Positions 5,561-12,086 of a stretch of DNA of 13,250 bases are shown one piece after another. The stretch lies in assembly GCA_036276235.1 (NCBI GenBank), contig DATBDZ010000204.1, positions 1 through 13,250 of the forward strand, read 5' to 3'. A model generated the notes under the pieces. The model was given only the letters and a program-made list of their open reading frames with translations, did no database searches and was not told where the DNA came from. The position numbers and the translations under genes were made by a program. Each line of letters starts with the position of its first letter. Position 1 is the stretch's first letter. Source of the stretch: JANWHF01 sp036276235 (GTDB lineage Bacteria; Planctomycetota; Phycisphaerae; Tepidisphaerales; Tepidisphaeraceae).

Positions 5561-8500
5561 TCAATGCTTGGGCAGCGGCATGCTCTGGCCCGAGATCGGC
5601 TGCGTTGAGGGCGTTGCGTCGTCGGCCCGCTGCAGGTCGAACTTGGTGACCGGATTGGTCGGTGCCGGCGGCGTCGCATCGGGATTGGTGCCGCGCTGCA
5701 TATCCCGCATGTGGTCCTGGAACACGCCCGGCGCCACCGCGTTGGGTGTGAGCGTGGTGCCCTTGAGGATGTCGCGCGACATCGGCCGCAGCTCTTCGGG
5801 CTCTGCCGCCACATGCGGCGTCAGGAAGATCAGCAGCTCGGTCTTGGTCTTGGAGGTCTGCGTCCGCTTGAACAAATTGCCCAGCAGCGGGATATCGCCG
5901 ACCAGCGGTACCTTGTTGACCGTCGTCGTCTTCTGGTCCTGCATCAAGCCGCCGATGACAACGGTGTTGCCATCCCGCACCTGCACGCGGCTGTCCGCGG
6001 TGCGGGTGTTGATGATCGGCTGGGTCACGCCCAGCGAAATCGTCACGGTCGAGTCGGAGATCGAGCTGATTTCCGGAGAAACGTCAAGCGTGACCAACCC
6101 ATCCGGATTGATGTGCGGCGTCACGTCCAGAATGATACCGATTGAGGCGTAAGTCACCGTATTGATCTGGCCGGTGGTCGTCGCGGTCACGTTGGAGATG
6201 TAGGGGAAATTCTGGCCGACCTGAATGGTGGCTTCCTGGTTGTCGGTCGCCAGGATGGACGGACGCGAGAGAACGTCTAGCTTCCCTTCCTGCTGTAGCA
6301 GGTGGAGGGTGGCATTGAGCTGGCTCTGAAGGACGCTGATGGCCATGCCGCCGTTGTTGGCCATGGACTGGGTGTTGCCAAGCACGCTGTTGACGGTCCA
6401 GCCGTGATTGTTGGCATTCAGGTTCATGTAATTGAGATCGACACCGTAGTCGGCGGAGTCGGTATGGGTGACTTCGACGATCATCGCCTGAATGAGCACC
6501 TGCCGCACGGGGCGATCGAGCTCGGCGATGATTTCGGTGACCCTCCCCTGATATCGCGATGGCGTCGTGACCAGCAGGGAGTTGGTGTCGGAGTCGGCGA
6601 CGACATAGACCTGTCCGGTAAGTTCGTTGGAAGCGCGTTGCGAGCTTGAGCCGCCGCCCCCGAGGCCGCCGCCGACACCGCCGCCGCCGCGCGTTCCGCC
6701 GGCCGCATTTCGGTTGGTGGCACCGCCGCCGCCGCCCCCGCCGCCGAGCCCACCGCCGCCGGTGCCGCCGCCACCCAGGCCACCGCCGCCACCGCCTCTG
6801 CCTCCACCGCCGCCGGTGCCCGTGCCACCAAGTGCTGAGGTCCGAGTGCCGCCGAGGGTTGAACTGGTGCGGCTTGTCGTGCCGGTGCCGGTGCTGGTGC
6901 TGTTGCCGAACAGCACGTTCAGCACGCCCTGAAGATTGGCGGCCTGCGCATTTCGCAGGCGATAGATGAAGATTGTCTGCTCGGTCGCCGGATTGTTCTC
7001 GAGCTTATTGAGGATTTCCTCGACGACCTTAAGCATTTCAGTCGGTGCGGTAACGACAACGGTATTGGTGCGTTCATCGTCGGCGAAGGTCGGCTTGGCC
7101 GTGGTGCTGTTCGTTTGAACGGCGCCAACGCCGGCCAGGTTAAACCCGCCGCCCCCGCGACCACCCGCCCCGCCGCCCCCACGACCGCCACCGCCGCCGA
7201 ATCCACCGCCACCAAATGCGCCGCCACCACCAAATGTGGAGTTTGAGCCGCTGGTTGTCGTGTCGGTGAATACCTGCTGCAGCAGTTTCACCGCGCTGTC
7301 GGCGTCGGCGTTGCGAAGCTGGAAGATCTTGACTTCAGTCGCGGGGACAGGATCGTCGTCGAGTTTCTTGATGAGATCTTCTGCCTGCTGAAGGACGACT
7401 GACGGGGCCGCAACGATGACAGAGTTGGTTCGGTCGTCGGCCGTTACGTTTACGCTGATAGTTTTGGTCGCGTCGGTTCCGGTGCCACCAAAGAGCGCGG
7501 GCGGCAGAAAGCCGCCGCCGCCGAACCCGCGCCCGCCTCCCGTGAGAAAAGCCTGGTTGATCCCGCCGGTGCCTGAACTGTTGAAGAGCGTCGTCAGTTC
7601 CTTGGCGGTTGCCTCCGCGTCGGCGTGAATGAGCTTGAAGACCTTGACGCCCGACTCAGGCAACACATTCTCTTCTAGCTTATCCACAAGCTCGTCGATC
7701 TTCTTGAGCACGGCCTCGGGGCCGGTCGTGATGAGCATATTTGTGCGATCATCAGAGACAGCGTTGACCTGGGTCTGGATCGCGCCGGTTCCACCGCCGC
7801 GTCCGCCACCACCGCCGGCACCCCCCAGACCCGCCGCTCCAAATCCACCCGCGCCGCCAAAGCCACCCGCGCCGCCAAAGCCACCGGCATTGCCGAAGCC
7901 GCCGCCACCTCCGCCTCGCCCGCCACCGGCTCCGCCTCGCCCACCGCCCCCGCCACCGGCTCCGCCCCCGCGACCACCAGCGTTCGCGCCTCCGCCTCCT
8001 TGATTCGCAGCGGTCGATCCATAAAGCGAGAGAATGACCTTTGCTGTCGCCGCCGCGTTCGCAAAATTCAACTTGCGAAACTGCATCTTCGACGTCGACA
8101 CATCATGCTGATCCAGCTTCCAGATGATCGAAGCAATGCGGCGGATGTTTGTCTTTGAATCCGTGATGATCATCGTATTGCTGCCGGCGTTGGAGACTGT
8201 CGTGCCGGCGAGCAAGGGGGCCAGATCCTGGCGCAGGCGGACGGCGTCCACGCTGGCGACGGGGATCACCATCGTGATCATCTCGTCGCTTTCCTCGATC
8301 TCGCTTTCGCCCTTGGTCGGATCGCCCTCCAGCATGTGGACCGGCAGGTTCGTCATGGCAGCGGTATCGCGCGAAATGACACGAAGGATTTTTTCGTGAT
8401 CGATGTTGGTCTGCTCGACGGCTGTGTAGCCGACAGATTTGAGGGCAGCCTGCAGGAGGATCATCGCCATTTGCGGCGAAACCGGATGGCGGGCGATCAG

Positions 8501-8782
8501 CGTAACGCGCCCTTCGATGGGCCGGTCGCGCATCACGGTGTAGCCGAACGTTTCGGCGATATACGTCAGGACGCTATCAACCGGCGCGTCCTTGAAGTTC
8601 AGCAAGATGTCCTTGGCGCCCTGCGTCGTCGCCGGGCCGGCCATGACCAAACCGGTCTGGTTGGCCGGAATCTGCCCGATCGGCTGAGTCGCCGGCACCT
8701 GCTGTGCGTTGGCGAGCATGGTGCTGGTGATCAAAGCCACAACCGGCGCCAGCACGCGAGCGCTCTTGTTAACACGTCCCAT
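5561..8782 (-). CDS. gspD: Type II secretion secretin with extended, Gly-rich periplasmic region
   Basis: This is the outer-membrane channel of the type II secretion machinery. The chosen ATG gives 1073 residues, against roughly 650-750 for typical GspD. GGAAAGGG lies five bases upstream, and the start gives a proper signal peptide (MGRVNKSARVLAPVVALITS, cleavage near LANA|QQ at 26); a GTG at 8800 and an ATG at 8797 are less likely. N0 lies at about 57-137 (ILLNFKDAPVDSVLTYIAET). Five ring-building repeats follow at about 167-227, 233-372, 379-478, 483-598 and 603-757; repeats two to five contain Gly-rich inserts at 262-333, 415-434, 518-547 and 644-711. The secretin domain is about 759-994, with VLIQAMIVEV, VLSRPSILATDNQEATIQVG, GNTVVIGGLM, and VPLVGDIPLLGNLFKR. 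A Pro/Thr/Gln-rich tail of about 80 residues ends the protein. The gene follows K, L, M and C-like genes. Confidence 0.96.
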   Translation of the reverse strand: MGRVNKSARVLAPVVALITSTMLANAQQVPATQPIGQIPANQTGLVMAGPATTQGAKDILLNFKDAPVDSVLTYIAETFGYTVMRDRPIEGRVTLIARHPVSPQMAMILLQAALKSVGYTAVEQTNIDHEKILRVISRDTAAMTNLPVHMLEGDPTKGESEIEESDEMITMVIPVASVDAVRLRQDLAPLLAGTTVSNAGSNTMIITDSKTNIRRIASIIWKLDQHDVSTSKMQFRKLNFANAAATAKVILSLYGSTAANQGGGGANAGGRGGGAGGGGGGRGGAGGGRGGGGGGFGNAGGFGGAGGFGGAGGFGAAGLGGAGGGGGRGGGTGAIQTQVNAVSDDRTNMLITTGPEAVLKKIDELVDKLEENVLPESGVKVFKLIHADAEATAKELTTLFNSSGTGGINQAFLTGGGRGFGGGGFLPPALFGGTGTDATKTISVNVTADDRTNSVIVAAPSVVLQQAEDLIKKLDDDPVPATEVKIFQLRNADADSAVKLLQQVFTDTTTSGSNSTFGGGGAFGGGGFGGGGGRGGGGAGGRGGGGFNLAGVGAVQTNSTTAKPTFADDERTNTVVVTAPTEMLKVVEEILNKLENNPATEQTIFIYRLRNAQAANLQGVLNVLFGNSTSTGTGTTSRTSSTLGGTRTSALGGTGTGGGGGRGGGGGGLGGGGTGGGGLGGGGGGGGATNRNAAGGTRGGGGVGGGLGGGGSSSQRASNELTGQVYVVADSDTNSLLVTTPSRYQGRVTEIIAELDRPVRQVLIQAMIVEVTHTDSADYGVDLNYMNLNANNHGWTVNSVLGNTQSMANNGGMAISVLQSQLNATLHLLQQEGKLDVLSRPSILATDNQEATIQVGQNFPYISNVTATTTGQINTVTYASIGIILDVTPHINPDGLVTLDVSPEISSISDSTVTISLGVTQPIINTRTADSRVQVRDGNTVVIGGLMQDQKTTTVNKVPLVGDIPLLGNLFKRTQTSKTKTELLIFLTPHVAAEPEELRPMSRDILKGTTLTPNAVAPGVFQDHMRDMQRGTNPDATPPAPTNPVTKFDLQRADDATPSTQPISGQSMPLPKH
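6650..6853 (-). repeat. Low-complexity Gly-rich coding segment, secretin repeat 5
   Basis: Residues 644-711 of the secretin are almost wholly Gly with scattered Arg, Leu, Thr and Ala. A Ser/Thr/Gly-rich lead-in (about 628-660) precedes or overlaps it. All four Gly codons are used, so this is not simple trinucleotide slippage. Confidence 0.8.
7142..7231 (-). repeat. Low-complexity Gly-rich coding segment, secretin repeat 4
   Basis: Residues 518-547 are Gly with Phe and Arg interruptions (GGGGAFGGGGFGGGGGRG). The segment sits between the first strand-helix half and the second half of ring-building repeat 4. Confidence 0.8.
7481..7540 (-). repeat. Short Gly-rich coding segment, secretin repeat 3
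   Basis: Residues 415-434 (GGGRGFGGGGFLPPALFGGT) are the shortest of the four inserts, at the equivalent place in ring-building repeat 3. Confidence 0.75.
7784..7999 (-). repeat. Long Gly-rich coding segment, secretin repeat 2, with 18-bp tandem repeats
   Basis: Residues 262-333 are Gly-rich with Ala, Arg and Phe. Within it an 18-bp unit is repeated about three times at 7843-7896 (the first two copies differ at one base), coding for a GGFGGA hexapeptide. This points to recent slippage growth in part of the insert, while the rest uses mixed Gly codons. Confidence 0.8.
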
Positions 8783-8787
8783 AGGTT

Positions 8788-8795
8788 CCCTTTCC
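8788..8795 (-). promoter_or_regulatory. Ribosome-binding site that decides the secretin start
   Basis: GGAAAGGG is spaced five bases before the ATG at 8782. It lies inside the frame of the longer candidates starting at 8797 and 8800, which have no such site and would place extra acidic residues before the signal peptide. Confidence 0.6.
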
Positions 8796-8830
8796 ATCAC
8801 TCAAATTTGCTGCCCACTACCCGAGATAAT

Positions 8831-8958
8831 TAATGCTGAATGCTGATTGCTGAATGCTGAATGGGAGGAACGAATGCTGAATGCTGATTGCTGAATAAAA
8901 TCCAATGGCCCAATTTGTCTTTCTCTATTCAGCATTCAGCAATCAGCATTCAGCATTA
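8831..8958. repeat. Perfect 32-bp inverted repeat made of iterated GCTGAAT/GCTGATT units
   Basis: The left arm 8831-8862 and right arm 8927-8958 are exact reverse complements over 32 bases. Each is built of 7-base steps of the type AATGCTG or GATTGCTG. A third partial copy (25 bases) lies at 8872-8896 in the left orientation, and a GGAGGAAC motif flanks copies on both sides (8864-8871, and its complement just after 8958). The repeats fill the gap between the C-like gene and the secretin on the transcribed strand, where they could form a strong RNA stem. Confidence 0.85.
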
Positions 8959-8968
8959 TTGTTCCTCC

Positions 8969-9847
8969 TCATCCGCCGAATCCCGCGCCGCCGCCACCGC
9001 CACCGCCGCGTCGGCCGCCGCCGCGTCGGCCGCCACCCTGGCCTTGCTGGGTGGGGTCGAACTGGCCGCCGCCTTGTTGGCCGAAGCGTTGTCGGCCACC
9101 GCCGCCGGTACCGAAACCGGAGGTATCGATTTGGCCGTACTGTCCGCCGCCGGGGCCGCCTTGCCCGCGCTGTCGTCCACGACCCATGGCGGCCTGGAGG
9201 TCATTGAGGTTTCCGCTGTTGTATTGATTGCCGCCAAACCCGCCGCCGCCGAATTGCTGTCGTCCGCCGAACCCTCCGCCGGCGCCAAACCCGCCGCCAA
9301 ATCCTCCGCCGAAAGCACTGGTGGCATCCGCGACAGCCGGGGGCGTGACTTCAACGTTGGCCAGGCTGTTGCCCAGCGGGATGGGGCTGGTGGTCAGGCC
9401 GTCCCTGTGGGTGTAAGCCAGGATGTACTGACTGGTGCTGTCCAGCGAAACGCCGGTGAGCTTGCCGCCGGTGTTGGTAACGGTGTCGCCGATGTGCAGG
9501 TGAAAGAGCGTGTTGTCGCGCGTATCTTCCAGGAAGATGACAACCTTCTGGTCGGCCTCGACGGTCACGCCGCGGAAAGCAAGGAATGTCTCCGGATTGG
9601 GCGGATCGGCAATCGGCTCGACCGTGCGTTCGGCAGTCGAACTGCGGCGATCGCGCGCGAAGATGCTCTGGGTCAACAGGATGCTGTAAGGCTCGGCCAT
9701 CTTCGTGGCCCTTGGAGTGTTGTTGGATGGGCGCTCGTTGGTTGTCGCGCCGCCGGTGCTGAAACCGCCGGGCCGGCGTCCCTGTCCCAAGGCGATGCCG
9801 GCGGTTGCCGGCAACAGCAACACCAGATAAATGATTGCTTTCTTCAT
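8969..9847 (-). CDS. GspC/PilP-like T2SS periplasmic protein with Gly/Arg-rich tail
   Basis: This 292-residue protein has an N-terminal hydrophobic segment at 4-20 (MKKAIIYLVLLLPATAGIAL) that acts as signal peptide or membrane anchor. Residues about 53-165 look like a homology-region domain of GspC/PilP: YSILLTQSIFARDRR, then FLAFRGVTVEADQKVVIFLE, HIGDTV, and GKLTGVSLDSTSQYILAYTH. In known systems this domain bridges the inner-membrane platform and the N0 domain of the secretin, which fits its place directly before gspD. From about 179 to the end there are some 114 residues of Gly with Phe, Gln, Arg and Asn, ending in RRGGGRRGGG-type repeats; normal GspC ends in a PDZ or coiled-coil domain, absent here. 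Its ATG overlaps the stop codon of the upstream gene (ATGA), so the two are translationally coupled. The C versus P assignment is uncertain. Confidence 0.75.
   Translation of the reverse strand: MKKAIIYLVLLLPATAGIALGQGRRPGGFSTGGATTNERPSNNTPRATKMAEPYSILLTQSIFARDRRSSTAERTVEPIADPPNPETFLAFRGVTVEADQKVVIFLEDTRDNTLFHLHIGDTVTNTGGKLTGVSLDSTSQYILAYTHRDGLTTSPIPLGNSLANVEVTPPAVADATSAFGGGFGGGFGAGGGFGGRQQFGGGGFGGNQYNSGNLNDLQAAMGRGRQRGQGGPGGGQYGQIDTSGFGTGGGGRQRFGQQGGGQFDPTQQGQGGGRRGGGRRGGGGGGGAGFGG
8972..9313 (-). repeat. Gly/Arg/Gln-rich low-complexity coding tail of the C-like protein
   Basis: Residues 179-292 contain runs such as GGGFGGGFGAGGGFGG, MGRGRQRGQGGPGGG and GGRRGGGRRGGGGGG. Arg is concentrated in the last half, making the end basic. 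Confidence 0.8.
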
Positions 9848-10440
9848 GATTGCGCTCCTCGAGCATCCGCCACCGTCGGGGCGGCCGGCTGGGCCGGACC
9901 CTGATCGCCCAGCGGCACCATCACCGACACGCTAAATTCCACTTTGAGATTGTCTTCGCCTTCACGGACGGCGGTAATCACCATGTCGTCGATGTGAATC
10001 GGCAAGACGGTGGTTTCGATACTCCAAAGCATCGTCGAAACCGCGCGGAGATTGCCGGTGCCGACAAAGTGCACCTTTGACTTTTGATACATCTGGTCAT
10101 GGATCTTCTCAGGGCCGGAAGGTGACCGCCGCGAATCGCCCGGCACGACGCCCGATTGCAACGCCCAGTCGTGCATGGCGCGGTCGAGCTGATCGAACGC
10201 CTCGGAGGGCGTCGTCTTCATTCCGCCGTCCTTCATGCGCTTCCACTGCGCTTGCAGATGCGTGTTGATCTGCTTGTCGTGTGCCATGTCGTCAAGCGTT
10301 TTCCTGGCGTTGGTGATCAGAAGCTGCTGGCTCCTGCGATGCGACAGGATGGGCTCGATGATCATGTAATCAAGCACCAGGATGCCCAAAACGGCGCCGA
10401 CGCCGATGCCGATGTAACGTTCTCGATTAGATAAGGCCAC
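9844..10440 (-). CDS. gspM: GspM/PilO-like assembly-platform protein
   Basis: This is a 198-residue bitopic inner-membrane protein of the secretion platform. A short cytoplasmic start (MALSNRERY) is followed by a membrane segment at about 9-31 (GIGVGAVLGILVLDYMIIEP). A charged, probably coiled-coil stretch spans about 34-70. A ferredoxin-like region follows at about 117-176 (KSKVHFVGTGNLRAVSTMLW, then LPIHIDDMVITAVREGEDNL and KVEFSVSVMVPL). This is the PilO/GspM layout, which dimerises with the PilN/GspL partner encoded just upstream. The start is GTG with GGAG six bases upstream; the preceding gene ends 18 bases away. The last bases overlap the start of the C-like gene. The short Pro/Ala-rich C-terminus is ordinary, and this is the only gene of the K-L-M-C-D run without a Gly-rich stretch. 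Confidence 0.82.
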   Translation of the reverse strand: MALSNRERYIGIGVGAVLGILVLDYMIIEPILSHRRSQQLLITNARKTLDDMAHDKQINTHLQAQWKRMKDGGMKTTPSEAFDQLDRAMHDWALQSGVVPGDSRRSPSGPEKIHDQMYQKSKVHFVGTGNLRAVSTMLWSIETTVLPIHIDDMVITAVREGEDNLKVEFSVSVMVPLGDQGPAQPAAPTVADARGAQS

Positions 10441-10458
10441 GACCTACTCCGTGCGAAA

Positions 10459-12036
10459 TTACTGATTTGTGTTTCGACCTTGACGCACCTGCGGCGAGCG
10501 CGTGGGAGCCGACGAACCGGGTCCAGCACCCGGAAGCGATGGATCAGGGATATACGTGAAGTTCCAGTTGAAGCTGGCCTCCGGCGCCGCGGCCGCCGCG
10601 GCGCTGCCTGTGCGCGAAGTCGTGATGTGAGCGTCGCCGCCCAGATTGGTAAATCTGGTGCTTCGCTGCATCTGCTCGACCAGCGTCAGAACCGGCCCGG
10701 TGTTGTTGGTGCCGACGCGCCCCTGAATCTGACCGAGGATGTCTCCGTTTTTTGCATCCTGGTGGGCGCTGAAGCTGATGAGAAAGGCATCGCCGGCCGG
10801 CAGATCTTTGGTCAGCTCATAGAGGCATGAGAGCAGCTTTGGGCTTTCGTTGTGCCACCCGCGAATCTGCAGGATTCGGTCACTTTCGGCGAGGACTCTT
10901 TTGTGCTCCGGCGTACCCTTTTCAATCTGCTTTTGGATGGCTGTCAACTGGCTGTCCAGGCGATACGAATCGTACCAAGCCGCGCCTGCGAGCAGCGCGA
11001 CGAGCACACCGGCGGCGACGCCGTAGACGACGCGCGGGTCGTAGCGCTGTTCCTTGGGGGGCGCGAGGCGCGTATCGAGGAAGTCAATCGGAAGGCGTCC
11101 CTGCATCCCTTCCAGCGCCAAAGCGACGGCCATCGAAGCGCGGCCGCGAGCTTCGGGGCCGGTGGAAACGCCGAGCGTCGAAAGATCGCCATCAAGTACT
11201 GAGAGGCCGGCGGCTTCGCCCATGCCGCGGCAGGCGGCGAGAGCGGTCGTCGCGGCGCTTCCGGAATCGACATCGTCCCAGAGAATCAGCTCGCGCTGAG
11301 CGCGGCCGTTGCCGTTGGTCGGGCCGTTACCTGATCCATTGCCAAAACCATTTCCGCCGGTGGGCTGTGCCGTCGCCCGGCGAAGCTCGCCAAGCAGCAT
11401 GGGAGCGGCGGAAGTGGAGGCGGGGCCGACGTGCCGGAGAACGGCGACGCCTTCCTGCGGCTGCGAACCCAGCTCGGTCCCGCCGGGGCCCATCGCCAGC
11501 ACCAGCGAATCCTTCCGCATCTTCGCGGTGGCCGTGGCCAGCGCGGAGAGCGAAACCGTGACCGATTCGATATCAACTTTGGCCGAGTCGGCGATCGCCT
11601 TGATGTTGTCGATGTTTTTGCGGGGAGTCGCCAGCAGCAGAACCGATCGCGCTTCGCTACGGCTTCCCTGGCCGACGTAGTCGAAGACCAGGTCCTTCAG
11701 CTCCGGCGAAAAATCTCCCTCGGCCTGCAGACGCAGGGACGAGGCGATCGTCGCTTCATCGGCGGCGGGGACTTCCTTTGGTTTGGTCAGCACCCATTTA
11801 GCGGGCATGCCGAACACGGCGCGGCGGGTCGCAAAGCCGTTGGCCTTGAGGAATTGATTGAGACCCTGGCCCAGTGTCTCCGGGACCGAAAGGCCCTGCC
11901 CCTCGGCGTAGACGTATTGCCCGGTGCGGACGGCCTGGTACTTGCCGCCCGATACGATGACCTCGGCGACCAGCATCGACTTATCGCCGACGGCAATCCC
12001 GAGCATCTTGCTGTGTTTTGTTCGTTTGATCTTCAC
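10459..12036 (-). CDS. gspL: GspL-type protein: PilM-like actin fold fused to PilN-like membrane domain
   Basis: This 525-residue protein joins the two parts that type IV pilus systems encode separately as PilM and PilN, the normal state for GspL. Residues 10-320 are a cytoplasmic actin-like domain (MLGIAVGDKSMLVAEVIVSG, RRAVFGMPAKWVL, and a SLSALATAT helix) that would bind the secretion ATPase GspE. A Gly/Asn-rich linker (GGNGFGNGSGNGPTNGNG, about 227-244) interrupts it. A membrane segment lies at about 336-354 (VVYGVAAGVLVALLAGAAWY), then a coiled coil and a periplasmic ferredoxin-like region (LPAGDAFLISFSAH, ILGQIQGRV, LVEQMQRS). The GTG start at 12036 was chosen because MKIKRTKHSK-type residues follow and GGAG lies eight bases upstream. 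An ATG-less extension to 12372 lies inside gspK. Fifty bases separate it from gspK and 18 from gspM. Confidence 0.85.
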   Translation of the reverse strand: MKIKRTKHSKMLGIAVGDKSMLVAEVIVSGGKYQAVRTGQYVYAEGQGLSVPETLGQGLNQFLKANGFATRRAVFGMPAKWVLTKPKEVPAADEATIASSLRLQAEGDFSPELKDLVFDYVGQGSRSEARSVLLLATPRKNIDNIKAIADSAKVDIESVTVSLSALATATAKMRKDSLVLAMGPGGTELGSQPQEGVAVLRHVGPASTSAAPMLLGELRRATAQPTGGNGFGNGSGNGPTNGNGRAQRELILWDDVDSGSAATTALAACRGMGEAAGLSVLDGDLSTLGVSTGPEARGRASMAVALALEGMQGRLPIDFLDTRLAPPKEQRYDPRVVYGVAAGVLVALLAGAAWYDSYRLDSQLTAIQKQIEKGTPEHKRVLAESDRILQIRGWHNESPKLLSCLYELTKDLPAGDAFLISFSAHQDAKNGDILGQIQGRVGTNNTGPVLTLVEQMQRSTRFTNLGGDAHITTSRTGSAAAAAAPEASFNWNFTYIPDPSLPGAGPGSSAPTRSPQVRQGRNTNQ

Positions 12037-12086
12037 GCCTCTAGCTCCCACGGTATAGGTTGCGATCTGCGGGCTCAACCCGCCGG

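Noticed and set aside
5334..6152. Open frame of 272 codons on the plus strand
   Set aside because: It covers the gap hairpin and lies antisense to the conserved secretin domain.
6627..8003. Polyproline-rich plus-strand frames (6627-6932, 7629-8003; also 12694-12942)
   Set aside because: Pro runs are just the reverse complement of the Gly codon tracts in gspD and gspK.
8888..9904. Open frame of 338 codons on the plus strand, Ala/Ser/Gly-rich
   Set aside because: It begins inside the GCTGAAT repeat and lies antisense to the C-like T2SS gene; its bias is the complement of the Gly-rich codons.
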